A stretch of 45,076 nucleotides of DNA. Origin: Cacconaster sp045114175 (lineage in GTDB: Bacteria > Bacteroidota > Bacteroidia > Bacteroidales > UBA932). Under the pieces are notes generated by a model that was not told the origin of the DNA, did no database searches, and worked only from the letters and a program-made list of their open reading frames with translations. A program made the translations under genes and the position numbers. The stretch is taken from NCBI GenBank assembly GCA_045114175.1, contig JBGUJZ010000018.1:1-45076 (forward strand). The letters run 5' to 3'. The first letter of the stretch is position 1, and every line of letters begins with the position of its first letter. This document shows positions 7,378 to 15,806 of this stretch, one piece after another.

Positions 7378-7977
7378 ATGTCAGACTTCGATAAAATCAC
7401 TTTTGACGAAACCCGCACCCGGGAACTGGCGCGTCACTACAAGGAGATTCTCCGCCTGCTCGGCGAAGACCCGGAGCGCGACGGCCTGCTGAAAACCCCG
7501 GACCGGGTTGCAAAGTCGATGCAGTTCCTTACCAAGGGATACCAGGAAGACGGTGCTGCCATCCTGCGCTCCGCCATGTTCAAGGAGGACTACCGCCACA
7601 TGGTGCTGGTCAAGGACATCGAACTCTATTCGATGTGCGAGCACCACATGCTGCCCTTCTACGGCAAGGCGCACGTGGCCTACATCCCGAACGGCTACAT
7701 CACCGGCCTGAGCAAGATTGCCCGCGTGGTGGAGACCTTTGCTCGCCGGCTGCAGGTCCAGGAGCGTCTCACCGTCCAGATTCGTGACTGCATCCAGGAT
7801 ACCCTCAACCCGCTCGGCGTAGCCGTGGTGATCGAGGCTGCCCACATGTGCATGCAGATCCGTGGTGTCCAGAAGCAGAACTCCATCACTACCACCTCTG
7901 CCTTCACGGGCGGATTCCTCACGGACAGCCGCACCCGCAGCGAGTTCCTTACCCTGATCGGAGCTAAATTGCAATAA
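7378..7977 (+). CDS. folE: GTP cyclohydrolase I
   Basis: A 199-residue GTP cyclohydrolase I, the first enzyme of tetrahydrofolate and pterin synthesis, turning GTP into dihydroneopterin triphosphate. The conserved active-site block MCEHHMLPFYGKAHVAYIP contains the zinc-binding cysteine and the catalytic histidines; a second zinc cysteine sits in HMCMQIRGV. The SKIARVVETFARRLQVQE segment is also characteristic. Length is normal. It has a complete promoter upstream and is followed 12 bases later by trkA, so the two are probably co-transcribed. Confidence 0.96.
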   Translation: MSDFDKITFDETRTRELARHYKEILRLLGEDPERDGLLKTPDRVAKSMQFLTKGYQEDGAAILRSAMFKEDYRHMVLVKDIELYSMCEHHMLPFYGKAHVAYIPNGYITGLSKIARVVETFARRLQVQERLTVQIRDCIQDTLNPLGVAVVIEAAHMCMQIRGVQKQNSITTTSAFTGGFLTDSRTRSEFLTLIGAKLQ

Positions 7978-7989
7978 AGACCGAAGACC

Positions 7990-9339
7990 ATGAAAATTGT
8001 TATCGCAGGAGCCGGAGAGGTTGGATGTCACTTGGCTAAGATGCTGAGTGAAGACTATCACGACCTGACCATCATCGACAACGACGAGGCTCGTCTGGCC
8101 ACCGTCAGCGAGACGATGGACGTACTCACCAAACTCGGAGAACCCACCTCCATCGAGGTGCTCCGCAGTGCCGGCGTGGCAGAAGCCGACCTGTTCGTGG
8201 CGGTCAGTCCCGCCAAATACCAGGACGTCAACTTGATCTCCGCCGTGATTGCCAAGGAGATCGGTGCCAAGAAGGTTACCGCGCGAATCAACAACGCAGA
8301 GTATCTCTCTCCTGAAAACAAAATCATCTTCAAGGACCTCGGAATCGATCTGCTCTTCTATCCGGAGCGCATTGCCGCCACGGAGATCGTGGACCTGCTG
8401 CGCAAGAGCGAGATGTCTGAGTTCATGAACTTCGCACATGGTCGTCTCCAGCTGGTTTCCTTCCGTCTCTACGAGGGTTCCGGCCTGATCGACAAAAAAC
8501 TGAGCGACTTCGACTATCCCAAGGATAACCTTCCCTTCCGCGCCGTTGCCATCACGCGCGGCGATGAGACCATCATTCCGCAAAGCGATACGATCCTCAA
8601 AGCGCACGACCTGCTCTTTGCGATTGCCCGCCGGGAATCGGTCAGCGAACTGATGTCCCATTCGGGCAAAGAGGACATCAATATCCGCCGCATCGCCATC
8701 CTGGGTGGCGGCCGCATCGGTGAAATGGTGGCCCGTGACTTCGAGAAGAGCGCCGAGTTCGTCAAGATTATCGAGATCAACAAACAGCGCTGCGAATACC
8801 TCTCCGAGACCCTCCAGCGGACAATGGTCATCAATGGCGACGGCCGAAACTCCGACTTCCTCTACGAGGAGGATGTCCGCACCTGCGACGCCTTCATCGC
8901 CGTCACCTCGAGTTCCGAGACCAACGTGCTCGCCTGCGTGGCGGCCAAGAAGATGGGCGTTTCCAAGACCATCGCCGAGGTGGAAAACCTCGAGTACATC
9001 TCGCTGGCAGAGGAGATGGGTATCGATTCGGTCATCAACAAAAAGTTGATCACGGCAGGCCGAATCTTCCGGTTCACCCTCTCCGACAAGGTGCGTACCA
9101 TCAAGTGCCTCAACGGATCCGACGCGGACGTGATTGAATACATCGTCAATCCGGAGAGCCCCATCACCAAGGCCCCCATCAAGGATCTCCACTTCCCGGA
9201 CAATGCCATCATTGGCGGTATCATCCGGGGCGGCGAGACCATCATTGCCGTGGGCGACACGGTGATCAAGCCCTACGACCGAGTGGCCGTTTTCGCGCTT
9301 CCCGATGCACTCAAGGCGGTAGAGAAGTTCTTTGCCTGA
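7990..9339 (+). CDS. trkA: Trk-type potassium uptake regulatory NAD-binding protein TrkA
   Basis: A 449-residue TrkA with the usual two tandem RCK units. The first Rossmann motif is GAGEVGCHLA at the N-terminus and the second is GGGRIGEMVA near residue 238; each is followed by a TrkA-C-type domain. It is a cytoplasmic ring protein that gates a TrkH/TrkG potassium channel in response to nucleotides. No trkH is in the window. It lies 12 bases after folE. Its last 67 bases overlap the 3' end of the convergent AraC-type gene at 9273. Confidence 0.94.
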   Translation: MKIVIAGAGEVGCHLAKMLSEDYHDLTIIDNDEARLATVSETMDVLTKLGEPTSIEVLRSAGVAEADLFVAVSPAKYQDVNLISAVIAKEIGAKKVTARINNAEYLSPENKIIFKDLGIDLLFYPERIAATEIVDLLRKSEMSEFMNFAHGRLQLVSFRLYEGSGLIDKKLSDFDYPKDNLPFRAVAITRGDETIIPQSDTILKAHDLLFAIARRESVSELMSHSGKEDINIRRIAILGGGRIGEMVARDFEKSAEFVKIIEINKQRCEYLSETLQRTMVINGDGRNSDFLYEEDVRTCDAFIAVTSSSETNVLACVAAKKMGVSKTIAEVENLEYISLAEEMGIDSVINKKLITAGRIFRFTLSDKVRTIKCLNGSDADVIEYIVNPESPITKAPIKDLHFPDNAIIGGIIRGGETIIAVGDTVIKPYDRVAVFALPDALKAVEKFFA

Positions 9340-9791
9340 TTCAGCGCCCGAACTCTTTTCCGGAAGACCGCGACCGTAACGCCGTAGGTCCGGCGGAGGC
9401 AGTACCCCATTCGCCTTTCGTTCAGAAAACCGCTTTCCACCGCAATCACCTCTGCGGGAACGCGGGCTTTTGGATCGCGTTGCATCATGGCGATGGCTTG
9501 CTGTAGCCGATAGGCATTGACGTAATGGGCAAAGCTCAATTCGTGGTAGGTCAGCGCGCGGGTGATATAGGTGCGGTTGACGCCTACCGCCCGCGCGAAC
9601 TGATTGATTGACAGATCGTATTGTCGATAGAGCCGCTCCCTCAGCATGGTGCGCTCCATCATCTGGAAAACCGTTTCCGGCCGGCAGGCGGTACCGGCCC
9701 GGGAGGGTGGCGCGTAGCCCAGCAGGACAATCCATCGGCGCAGGATACGGACGCACCATAACCTAAGCCCTCTTTTCCTCCTTGTGGCCAT
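9273..9791 (-). CDS. Short AraC-type helix-turn-helix regulator
   Basis: About 172 residues. Residues 55-150 form an AraC-type double helix-turn-helix: LSINQFARAVGVNRTYITRAL is the first HTH and the VPAEVIAVESGFLNERRMGYCLRRTYGVTVAVFRKR region the second, with the normal wing spacing. There is no recognisable ligand-binding domain; the N-terminus is basic with a weak hydrophobic patch. The start at 9791 has a purine-rich AGGAGG block about seven bases upstream; an alternative start at 9812 exists. It overlaps the upstream AraC-type gene by 29 bases, and its 3' end overlaps convergent trkA, which is unusual. Targets are unknown. Confidence 0.7.
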   Translation of the reverse strand: MATRRKRGLRLWCVRILRRWIVLLGYAPPSRAGTACRPETVFQMMERTMLRERLYRQYDLSINQFARAVGVNRTYITRALTYHELSFAHYVNAYRLQQAIAMMQRDPKARVPAEVIAVESGFLNERRMGYCLRRTYGVTVAVFRKRVRALNQAKNFSTALSASGSAKTATRS

Positions 9792-10338
9792 GACGGCCCT
9801 CCTTGGTTGCACTCTTGCGATAGTTCTTGCACCATTCGGCAGGGGTAAAACCTGTGTTCCGGCCGAAAGCGGTCGTGAAGGTGGTCAGCGAATTGAAGCC
9901 GACCAACTGCCCTAGTTGCACGATGGAGAGCCGCGGATTGCCGCTGAAAAGACGCATCGCTTCGCGAATCCGATAGGTATGGACCAGCTGGCAGAAGTTT
10001 TTGCCGGTCTTCGCACGGATTACCTTGGAAAGATGCGTCTTGTTGGTCAGCAGCCGCTCCGCCAGATCCGTGATTCGGATGTCCGGACGGAGATAGAGCT
10101 TTTCTCCTTCAAAAAGGTATAGCAGCCGCTCCTTCAGCTCTTCGTCTTCATCTGTTTCTGCGTCGTCACGAAGGACTTGCTGCACTTTAGGGGTAACGGC
10201 ATAACCGGATGTCAATATCCGGGGAGATGGGGTTTTAGCAGGCGCGGGGCGCTTCTTACGGAGCAGTAACACCGTCAGTACGATGATTGCCGCCGTCATG
10301 ACGATAAACCCCAAGGCGATAAAAATTGTTTTGGCCAT
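9763..10338 (-). CDS. Membrane-anchored AraC-type helix-turn-helix regulator
   Basis: A 191-residue protein with one N-terminal transmembrane helix (about residues 4-26), a basic and proline-rich linker, and a C-terminal AraC-type DNA-binding domain (about 85-180). The latter includes IRITDLAERLLTNKTHLSKVIRAKTGKNF and LGQLVGFNSLTTFTTAFGRNTGFTPAEW. This anchor-plus-AraC plan, with no periplasmic sensor domain, occurs in Bacteroidetes. It may tie transcription to the membrane or dimerise with another sensor. The start at 10338 places the helix right at the N-terminus; the frame is open to 10374. It overlaps the second AraC-type gene and is divergent from the glycosidase-like lipoprotein at 10475, a possible target. 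Confidence 0.78.
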   Translation of the reverse strand: MAKTIFIALGFIVMTAAIIVLTVLLLRKKRPAPAKTPSPRILTSGYAVTPKVQQVLRDDAETDEDEELKERLLYLFEGEKLYLRPDIRITDLAERLLTNKTHLSKVIRAKTGKNFCQLVHTYRIREAMRLFSGNPRLSIVQLGQLVGFNSLTTFTTAFGRNTGFTPAEWCKNYRKSATKEGRHGHKEEKRA

Positions 10339-10440
10339 AGTGTTTCTGAATAATTGTTGGCCGAAGCTAAACAACCGAAAGTAAAACCGAAAAAAATCGA
10401 ACTAATGGGGTCCTCATAGGCAGAATATTTTAAAAATGTG

Positions 10441-10448
10441 TAGCTTTG
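10441..10448 (+). promoter_or_regulatory. -7 element for the glycosidase-like lipoprotein gene
   Basis: TAGCTTTG, a full match to TAnnTTTG, 26 bases before the ATG at 10475. No clear -33 TTTG at the usual distance. It sits in an AT-rich gap divergent from the AraC-type pair. Confidence 0.55.
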
Positions 10449-10474
10449 CAAACGGGACCTATATTTTTTAAAGA

Positions 10475-11902
10475 ATGAAAAAAATCCTGCTTCTGGCTGC
10501 GCTTGCACTGACACTCTTCTCTTGTTCGAAAGCACCGCAGCCCAAAGAATATCCGATGTTTTGGACCTGGATGGAAAACCGCGCCGGGCTCAATTTGGAC
10601 TCTCTGTTCGTTCATTTGAATGAAGCCGGCATCGACGGCTTGATGCTTTACCTGCCGGATACCGAAGGGTATGAGAAGGCTGCAACACTGGCCAAAGAGC
10701 ACGGAATCACCCTCTATGCCTGGATCTGGACCCTCAATCCGCGAGGCGACCGTCAGCGCCTGCTGGAGGAGCATCCCGAATGGTTCGACTGTAACCGGGA
10801 CGGCTATTCACTGAAAGATTACAAGGCTTACGTCAATTCCTATAAGTTCCTGAGCGCCGCACTGCCCGATGTTCGGGAGTATGTCAAGGAGAATGTGCGC
10901 CGCGTCTGCGAAATGGACGGCATAGCCGGCATCTGCCTCGACTACTGCCGCATTGTGGACTGCGTGCTGCCTATCAGTCTGAGCTACAACTACAACATTA
11001 CCCAGGACACAGAAGTTTGGCCGCAGTGGGATTTTGGTTATCACCCGGCAGCGCTGGAGCGTTTCCGGAAAGAATACGGCTATGATCCGCGCGCGCTGAT
11101 GGATCCTTCCCGCGACGAGAAGTGGTGCCGCTTCCGCGAACAGTTGATCAGCGAGGTGGCCAACCTGGCTGCAGAAACCGCCCACAGCTATGGCAAGAAG
11201 GTGACGGCCTCGCCCTTCTCCACGGTGAAACTGGCCTCCTTCATGGTGGCCCAGAACTTCCACGACTGGGATCTGGATTTCGTCTTCCCGATGGTCTATT
11301 CCGATTTCTACACCATGGAATCCGGTTTTGTCTATGACGCTGTACGACAGAACGACCGTGACCGCAACCCCAAGACCCTGCTCTTCTGCGGACTGGGTGC
11401 AGAACTCGGCCAGGGTGAAACCGACGGCAACTTGCCGCGCCTGATAGCCGATATGGATGCGGCTTTTGCAGGAGGTGCGCAGGGCATCAGCCTCTACACG
11501 GTGGAAGGGCTCAACACGCTGGAGAAGCGTCAGGCCTTCAAGGCTTACGCAGATAGCATGCGCGCCGTTCGCAAGGCGCTGGGCGGCGTGATTCCGCCTG
11601 CTGCCGATACCGAGATCTCCCTGAATCCGTTCGACCATCCTGAACTGATGCAGGTGGTGGAGCGCAATATGCAGCGTATGGCGGCCGGTGAGGCCATCCA
11701 CGTCAAGAGCGTGAACGGTATGGTTCCGGACGATCCTTCCGTCACCTATCCGGCGCTGGAGCTTGGAGAGTGGGTTCTGATGCAGAATACGGACCGCCTG
11801 CTCGTCTATCGGGTCAAGGACCACGCGAGCGGCATCACCTTCAAGGTGCTATTCCCCACCTACGGTGGACTGATATCCGGCTGGGACGTCCGGAAGTACT
11901 AG
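10475..11902 (+). CDS. Lipoprotein with glycoside-hydrolase-like TIM barrel (family 10/GHL10-like)
   Basis: A 475-residue predicted lipoprotein (lipobox LFSC, Cys17). Residues about 25-365 look like a glycosidase-type TIM barrel: AGIDGLMLYLPD, HGITLYAWIWTLNPRGDRQRLLEEHPEW and CEMDGIAGICLDYCRI resemble the GHL10/DUF4015-type putative glycosyl hydrolases, and DFVFPMVYSDFY matches the late barrel strand. The last 100 residues form a separate, unrecognised domain. Substrate and activity are unproven. It is probably a single-gene unit with its own promoter, followed by a strong terminator, and divergent from two AraC-type regulators that may control it. Confidence 0.75.
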   Translation: MKKILLLAALALTLFSCSKAPQPKEYPMFWTWMENRAGLNLDSLFVHLNEAGIDGLMLYLPDTEGYEKAATLAKEHGITLYAWIWTLNPRGDRQRLLEEHPEWFDCNRDGYSLKDYKAYVNSYKFLSAALPDVREYVKENVRRVCEMDGIAGICLDYCRIVDCVLPISLSYNYNITQDTEVWPQWDFGYHPAALERFRKEYGYDPRALMDPSRDEKWCRFREQLISEVANLAAETAHSYGKKVTASPFSTVKLASFMVAQNFHDWDLDFVFPMVYSDFYTMESGFVYDAVRQNDRDRNPKTLLFCGLGAELGQGETDGNLPRLIADMDAAFAGGAQGISLYTVEGLNTLEKRQAFKAYADSMRAVRKALGGVIPPAADTEISLNPFDHPELMQVVERNMQRMAAGEAIHVKSVNGMVPDDPSVTYPALELGEWVLMQNTDRLLVYRVKDHASGITFKVLFPTYGGLISGWDVRKY

Positions 11903-11906
11903 AAAA

Positions 11907-11938
11907 AAAGAGGGCTGCCGATCGGGCAGCCCTCTTTC
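11907..11938. terminator. Bidirectional terminator at the end of the lysine operon and the glycosidase-like gene
   Basis: A strong hairpin with arms AGAGGGCTGCC and GGCAGCCCTCT around a short GATCG-type loop, an A-run on the left and TTTC on the right. It closes the minus-strand operon ending in etfA (stop at 11940) and the plus-strand gene ending at 11902. Confidence 0.85.
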
Positions 11939-11939
11939 A

Positions 11940-12947
11940 TTATTTGGCAATCTCCTTCTTGAGCCGTTCCGTAAGCAACGGAACCACTTTGTGAAGATCG
12001 CAGACAATGCCGAGGTCAGCAACGCTGAAGATCGGCGCAAACTTGTCTTTGTTGATGGCGATGATGGTCTCGGACTCCTCCATACCGGCAAGATGCTGGA
12101 TGGCGCCGGAAATACCGAGTGCAAAGTAAACGGAAGGACGAACGGTCTTACCGGTCTGGCCTACCTGGCGGTCGTGCGGCATAATGCCGGCATCCACCAT
12201 GGCGCGTGACGAAGAGACCTCTCCGCCCAGCACGTCAGCCAAGCCCTTGAGCATATCGAATCCCTCTTTGCAGCCGACGCCGCGACCGCCGGATACGAGC
12301 ACTTTGGCATCGGTAATATCTACCGAAGCTTTCTGTGCCTTGACGGTCTTGACCAGCTTGACCACAAACTTGCTCTTATCGAATTCCGGTGCGAAACCCA
12401 CCAGTTCACCTTCGCGGTTATAATCCGGGGTAGCCTTGGGCATCACGCCCGGGCGAACCGTGGACATCTGCGGACGGTGCTCGGGGCACTTGATGGTAGC
12501 CTTCAGGTTGCCGCCAAAAGCCGGACGGGTCATTTCGAATTCGTGGGTTTCCTCGTTGATAGCCAGCTTGGTGCAGTCTGCGGTCAGACCGGTGCCCAGG
12601 CGGGCTGCAATACGCGGCGCGAGGTCGCGGCCGATGGTCGTAGCACCGAACATCAAGATGGACGGTTTAAACACATTTACAGCTTGGTAAACGGCCTGCG
12701 TATAGGGCTCGGTGACATAATCCTTGAGCAGTTCATCTTCAATGATGATTACCTTGTCCGCACCGTAGGGAATCAGGGTGCGTGCCTTCTCGGCCACACC
12801 ACTGCCGGCAAGGATGGCGACTACCTTTTCTCCAGTGACCTGGGAAAGCTCACGGGCCTTGCTGATCAGTTCCAGCGCAACCGGCTGAATCTCACCGTCT
12901 CTTTGCTCGGCAAATACATAGATATCTTTATAAGCAGAAAAATCCAT
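11940..12947 (-). CDS. etfA: Electron transfer flavoprotein alpha subunit
   Basis: A 335-residue ETF alpha subunit. The N-terminal half carries the ETF alpha/beta nucleotide-binding fold; the C-terminal half is the FAD domain, with the conserved block SSRAMVDAGIMPHDRQVGQTG followed by YFALGISGAIQHLAG. With EtfB it passes electrons between NADH and butyryl-CoA dehydrogenase; in anaerobes this complex often bifurcates electrons to ferredoxin, which is inferred here, not visible. It is the last gene of the 15-gene lysine-to-butyrate cluster, 21 bases after etfB and directly before a bidirectional terminator. Confidence 0.95.
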   Translation of the reverse strand: MDFSAYKDIYVFAEQRDGEIQPVALELISKARELSQVTGEKVVAILAGSGVAEKARTLIPYGADKVIIIEDELLKDYVTEPYTQAVYQAVNVFKPSILMFGATTIGRDLAPRIAARLGTGLTADCTKLAINEETHEFEMTRPAFGGNLKATIKCPEHRPQMSTVRPGVMPKATPDYNREGELVGFAPEFDKSKFVVKLVKTVKAQKASVDITDAKVLVSGGRGVGCKEGFDMLKGLADVLGGEVSSSRAMVDAGIMPHDRQVGQTGKTVRPSVYFALGISGAIQHLAGMEESETIIAINKDKFAPIFSVADLGIVCDLHKVVPLLTERLKKEIAK

Positions 12948-12968
12948 AGCGATACAATTTTTTGACGG

Positions 12969-13754
12969 TTAGATAATGTGTTTTTCCTTGAGTTTAGCCA
13001 CAATCAGCTCAACGGCCTGCTCAGCATCCACTTCGTGGATCTGGCCGGGAGCCTTGAGTTCCTTGGTGAAGGACTTGACCACCTTGGTGGGAGAGCCCTT
13101 GAGGCCGAGTTCTTCATCGGGCAGACCGAGTCTGTCAGCGCCCCAGACTTCCACCTCCTTGCTGTAAGCATCCACGATGCCGCCCACGCTCATATAGCGC
13201 GGCTTCACGGCAGAAGCGAGGCAAGTCAGCAGGGCTTTGCCCTTGAATTCCAGGATCTGGTGGCCATCTTCGGTCTCTTTGGTCACCGTATAGGTCTCGG
13301 TCTTGGGATTGTACTTCAGGCCGGCCACATAGGTAATTTGGGGAATACCCAGGTGTTCGGAAATCTCCGGACCCACCTGTGCCGTATCACCGTCGATAGC
13401 CTGACGGCCTGCGATGATCAGATCCCACTCAAGTTGGCGTGCTACACCGGCAAGCTGTTTGGAGGTTGCCAGGGTATCTGCACCGCCGAGTTTGCGGTCG
13501 GTCAGCAGGATAGCGCGGTCGGCGCCCATTGCGAAGGCCTCGCGGAGAATGATTTCAGCGGCGGGAATACCCATAGTAACGACGGTAACTTCCGCACCGA
13601 ATTTGTCTTTCAGCTGCAGGGCGAACTCCAATCCGCCCTTGTCGTCCGGATTCATAATGGCAGGAACGCCTTCACGGACCAGAGTCTTGGTTACCGGGTC
13701 GATTTTGATCTCGGTGGTATCGGGAACCTGTTTGATGCAAACCAGTATCTTCAT
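12969..13754 (-). CDS. etfB: Electron transfer flavoprotein beta subunit
   Basis: A 261-residue ETF beta subunit starting MKILVCIKQVPDTTEIKIDP, the classic family N-terminus. Conserved blocks MNPDDKGGLEFALQLKD, GADRAILLTD and AGRQAIDGDTAQVGP line the nucleotide and partner-binding surface. It pairs with EtfA and delivers electrons for crotonyl-CoA reduction by Bcd. It lies 12 bases downstream of bcd and 21 bases upstream of etfA, in the common bcd-etfB-etfA order. An antisense open frame across this and neighbouring genes is a shadow. Confidence 0.96.
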   Translation of the reverse strand: MKILVCIKQVPDTTEIKIDPVTKTLVREGVPAIMNPDDKGGLEFALQLKDKFGAEVTVVTMGIPAAEIILREAFAMGADRAILLTDRKLGGADTLATSKQLAGVARQLEWDLIIAGRQAIDGDTAQVGPEISEHLGIPQITYVAGLKYNPKTETYTVTKETEDGHQILEFKGKALLTCLASAVKPRYMSVGGIVDAYSKEVEVWGADRLGLPDEELGLKGSPTKVVKSFTKELKAPGQIHEVDAEQAVELIVAKLKEKHII

Positions 13755-13766
13755 TTTGCGCTCCTC

Positions 13767-14930
13767 CTATTTGATTTTACCGAACAATTTGCCGGCGATG
13801 ACCATCCGCTGGACCTCAGAAGTACCTTCATAGATCTCAGTGATCTTCGCATCGCGCATCATGCGCTCCACGGGATACTCGCGGGTGTAACCGTAACCGC
13901 CGTGGAACTGCACGCACTTGGTGGTAACTTCCATGGCGACCTCAGCCGCATAGAGCTTAGCCATAGCGGCGTCAGCAGAGAAATTGACCTTGGGATTGGC
14001 CACATGCTCGTCCTCGCGGAAAGCCGCACTGCGAACCAGCAGTCTGGCGGCCTCAATCTTGGTCTTGAGGTCAGCCATCTGGAACTGGGTGTTCTGGAAC
14101 TTGGCGATCGCCTTGCCGAACTGCTTGCGCTCCTTGGTGTACTTTACAGTCTCGTCGAGTGCACCCTGGGCAATACCAAGGGCCTGCGAAGCGATACCGA
14201 TACGGCCGCCATCGAGCGTCATCATGGCAATCTTGAAGCCCTCACCCACATTACCGAGCAAGTTGGCCTTGGGGATACGGACATTGGTGAAGATGAGTTC
14301 GGCCGTGGCGCTGCCGCGGATACCCATCTTGAGTTCTTTCTTGCCAATGCAGAAACCGGGGGTGGAAGCCTCCACGATAAATGCGGAGATGCCCTTGGTA
14401 CCCAGCGACTTGTCGGTCATTGCGATGACGATATAGACATCGGCGTGGCCGGCATTGGTGATGAAAATCTTGTTGCCGTTGATCACCCACTCGTCACCGT
14501 CCAGCACGGCGGTCGTCTGCTGACCGGCGGCATCGGTTCCGGCATTGGGTTCCGTCAGGCCAAAGGCACCGATCCATTCACCGGAAGCCAGCTTGGGGAC
14601 ATATTTCATCTTCTGCTCTTCCGTTCCGAACTGCAGGATCGGAGACATACAGAGCGAGGTGTGGGCAGATACGACCACACCGGTCGTTGCGCAGCAGCGG
14701 GAGAGTTCCTCTACGGCGATGGAATACATGATGTTGTCGCCACCGGCGCCACCGTACTGCTTGGGGACAGGGATACCGAAGATGCCCAGCTTGGCCATCT
14801 TTTCCACGGTCTCCTGCGGGAAGCGTTCCTGCTCGTCGATTTCCGCCGCAAGGGGTTTGACCTCCTTCTCGGCGAACTCGCGGATCATCTGGCGGAACAG
14901 CTCCTGGGTTTTATTGAGATTAAAGTTCAT
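13767..14930 (-). CDS. bcd: Butyryl-CoA dehydrogenase (short-chain acyl-CoA dehydrogenase)
   Basis: A 387-residue FAD-dependent acyl-CoA dehydrogenase. Signature blocks include GAFGLTEPNAGTDAAG, FITNAGHADVY and the C-terminal TEIYEGTSEVQRMVIAGKL, where Glu368 occupies the position of the catalytic base of short-chain enzymes. In this setting it reduces crotonyl-CoA to butyryl-CoA using electrons from EtfAB. It sits between hbd and etfB with short gaps (18 and 12 bases), all on the minus strand. The length and motif position match butyryl-CoA dehydrogenases of butyrate producers. Confidence 0.95.
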   Translation of the reverse strand: MNFNLNKTQELFRQMIREFAEKEVKPLAAEIDEQERFPQETVEKMAKLGIFGIPVPKQYGGAGGDNIMYSIAVEELSRCCATTGVVVSAHTSLCMSPILQFGTEEQKMKYVPKLASGEWIGAFGLTEPNAGTDAAGQQTTAVLDGDEWVINGNKIFITNAGHADVYIVIAMTDKSLGTKGISAFIVEASTPGFCIGKKELKMGIRGSATAELIFTNVRIPKANLLGNVGEGFKIAMMTLDGGRIGIASQALGIAQGALDETVKYTKERKQFGKAIAKFQNTQFQMADLKTKIEAARLLVRSAAFREDEHVANPKVNFSADAAMAKLYAAEVAMEVTTKCVQFHGGYGYTREYPVERMMRDAKITEIYEGTSEVQRMVIAGKLFGKIK

Positions 14931-14948
14931 ATCTGTGCAGCGTACCTG

Positions 14949-15785
14949 TTAATACTTGTAGAAACCTTCTCCGGTCTTGCGGCCGAGCAGGCCGGCGCGA
15001 ACCATCTTGCGGAGCAGCGGGTGCGGACGATACTTGGGATCGCCAAACTCTTTGTAGAGCACTTCCATGATGGCCAGGTTGACATCGTTGCCAATCAGGT
15101 CGGCCAGTGCCAGCGGGCCCATCGGGTGGTTGGCACCCAGCATCATGCATTTGTCAATGTCTTCCGCGCTGGCGATGCCATCGGCAAGAATGCCGACTGC
15201 CTCGTTGATCATGGGGATCAGGATGCGGTTGACCACGAAGCCCGGAGCTTCCTTCACCTCAACGGGCTGCTTGCCGATAGAGGTAGCCAGGTCAACGATG
15301 CACTTGGTGACCTCATCGCTGGTGAGCTGTCCCTTGATCACTTCAACCAGCGCCATGCGGTCTGCCGGGTTGAAGAAGTGCATGCCGATGAACTGTGCCG
15401 GACGTTTGGTGCAAGCAGCAATCTCCGTGATGCTCAGCGAGCTGCTGTTGGTAGCAAAGATCGTTTCCGGTTTGCAGATGCCGTCCAGCTCGGTGAAGAT
15501 GTCCTTCTTGAGCTGCATCTCCTCCACAGCCGCCTCAATCACGAGGTCAGCGTCAGCGAAGGTGGAGTAATCGGTGGTGGTGGTAATGTTCTTCAGCAGG
15601 GCGTCAACGGCCTCCTGGATCATCTTGCCCTTCTCGACGAGTTTGCCGTAACCTTTGGCGATGGAGGCCATAGCCTTGTCGAGGCTGGCCTGGGTACGGC
15701 TTTTCATGACGATAGGCATCTGGGCAGCAAAGGCTTTCACAATGCCCTTGGCCATGGTGCCGGTTCCAATAACACAGATTTTCAT
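14949..15785 (-). CDS. hbd: 3-hydroxybutyryl-CoA dehydrogenase
   Basis: A 278-residue NAD(P)-dependent 3-hydroxyacyl-CoA dehydrogenase. It begins with the Rossmann motif VIGTGTMAKGI. The catalytic pair is His136 in GMHFFNPADRM and Glu148; the C-terminal helical domain has the GFVVNRI and ANHPMGPLALADLIG blocks. It interconverts acetoacetyl-CoA and 3-hydroxybutyryl-CoA. The core lysine pathway does not need this step, because Kal makes crotonyl-CoA directly, so its presence with crt suggests a link to acetoacetyl-CoA. No thiolase is encoded in the window. Confidence 0.95.
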   Translation of the reverse strand: MKICVIGTGTMAKGIVKAFAAQMPIVMKSRTQASLDKAMASIAKGYGKLVEKGKMIQEAVDALLKNITTTTDYSTFADADLVIEAAVEEMQLKKDIFTELDGICKPETIFATNSSSLSITEIAACTKRPAQFIGMHFFNPADRMALVEVIKGQLTSDEVTKCIVDLATSIGKQPVEVKEAPGFVVNRILIPMINEAVGILADGIASAEDIDKCMMLGANHPMGPLALADLIGNDVNLAIMEVLYKEFGDPKYRPHPLLRKMVRAGLLGRKTGEGFYKY

Positions 15786-15806
15786 ATTGAATCGATTTAT
15801 AATTGA

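Noticed and set aside
7381..9759. A 792-codon minus-strand open frame across folE and trkA
   Set aside because: folE and trkA are certain on the plus strand with a proper promoter; the antisense product has low-complexity His/Asp-rich sequence and no domain.
12978..15806. A 942-codon plus-strand open frame across etfB, bcd and hbd
   Set aside because: It is antisense to three well-supported genes and shows no recognisable domain. Long antisense frames arise from codon bias that avoids TTA, CTA and TCA in the sense strand.
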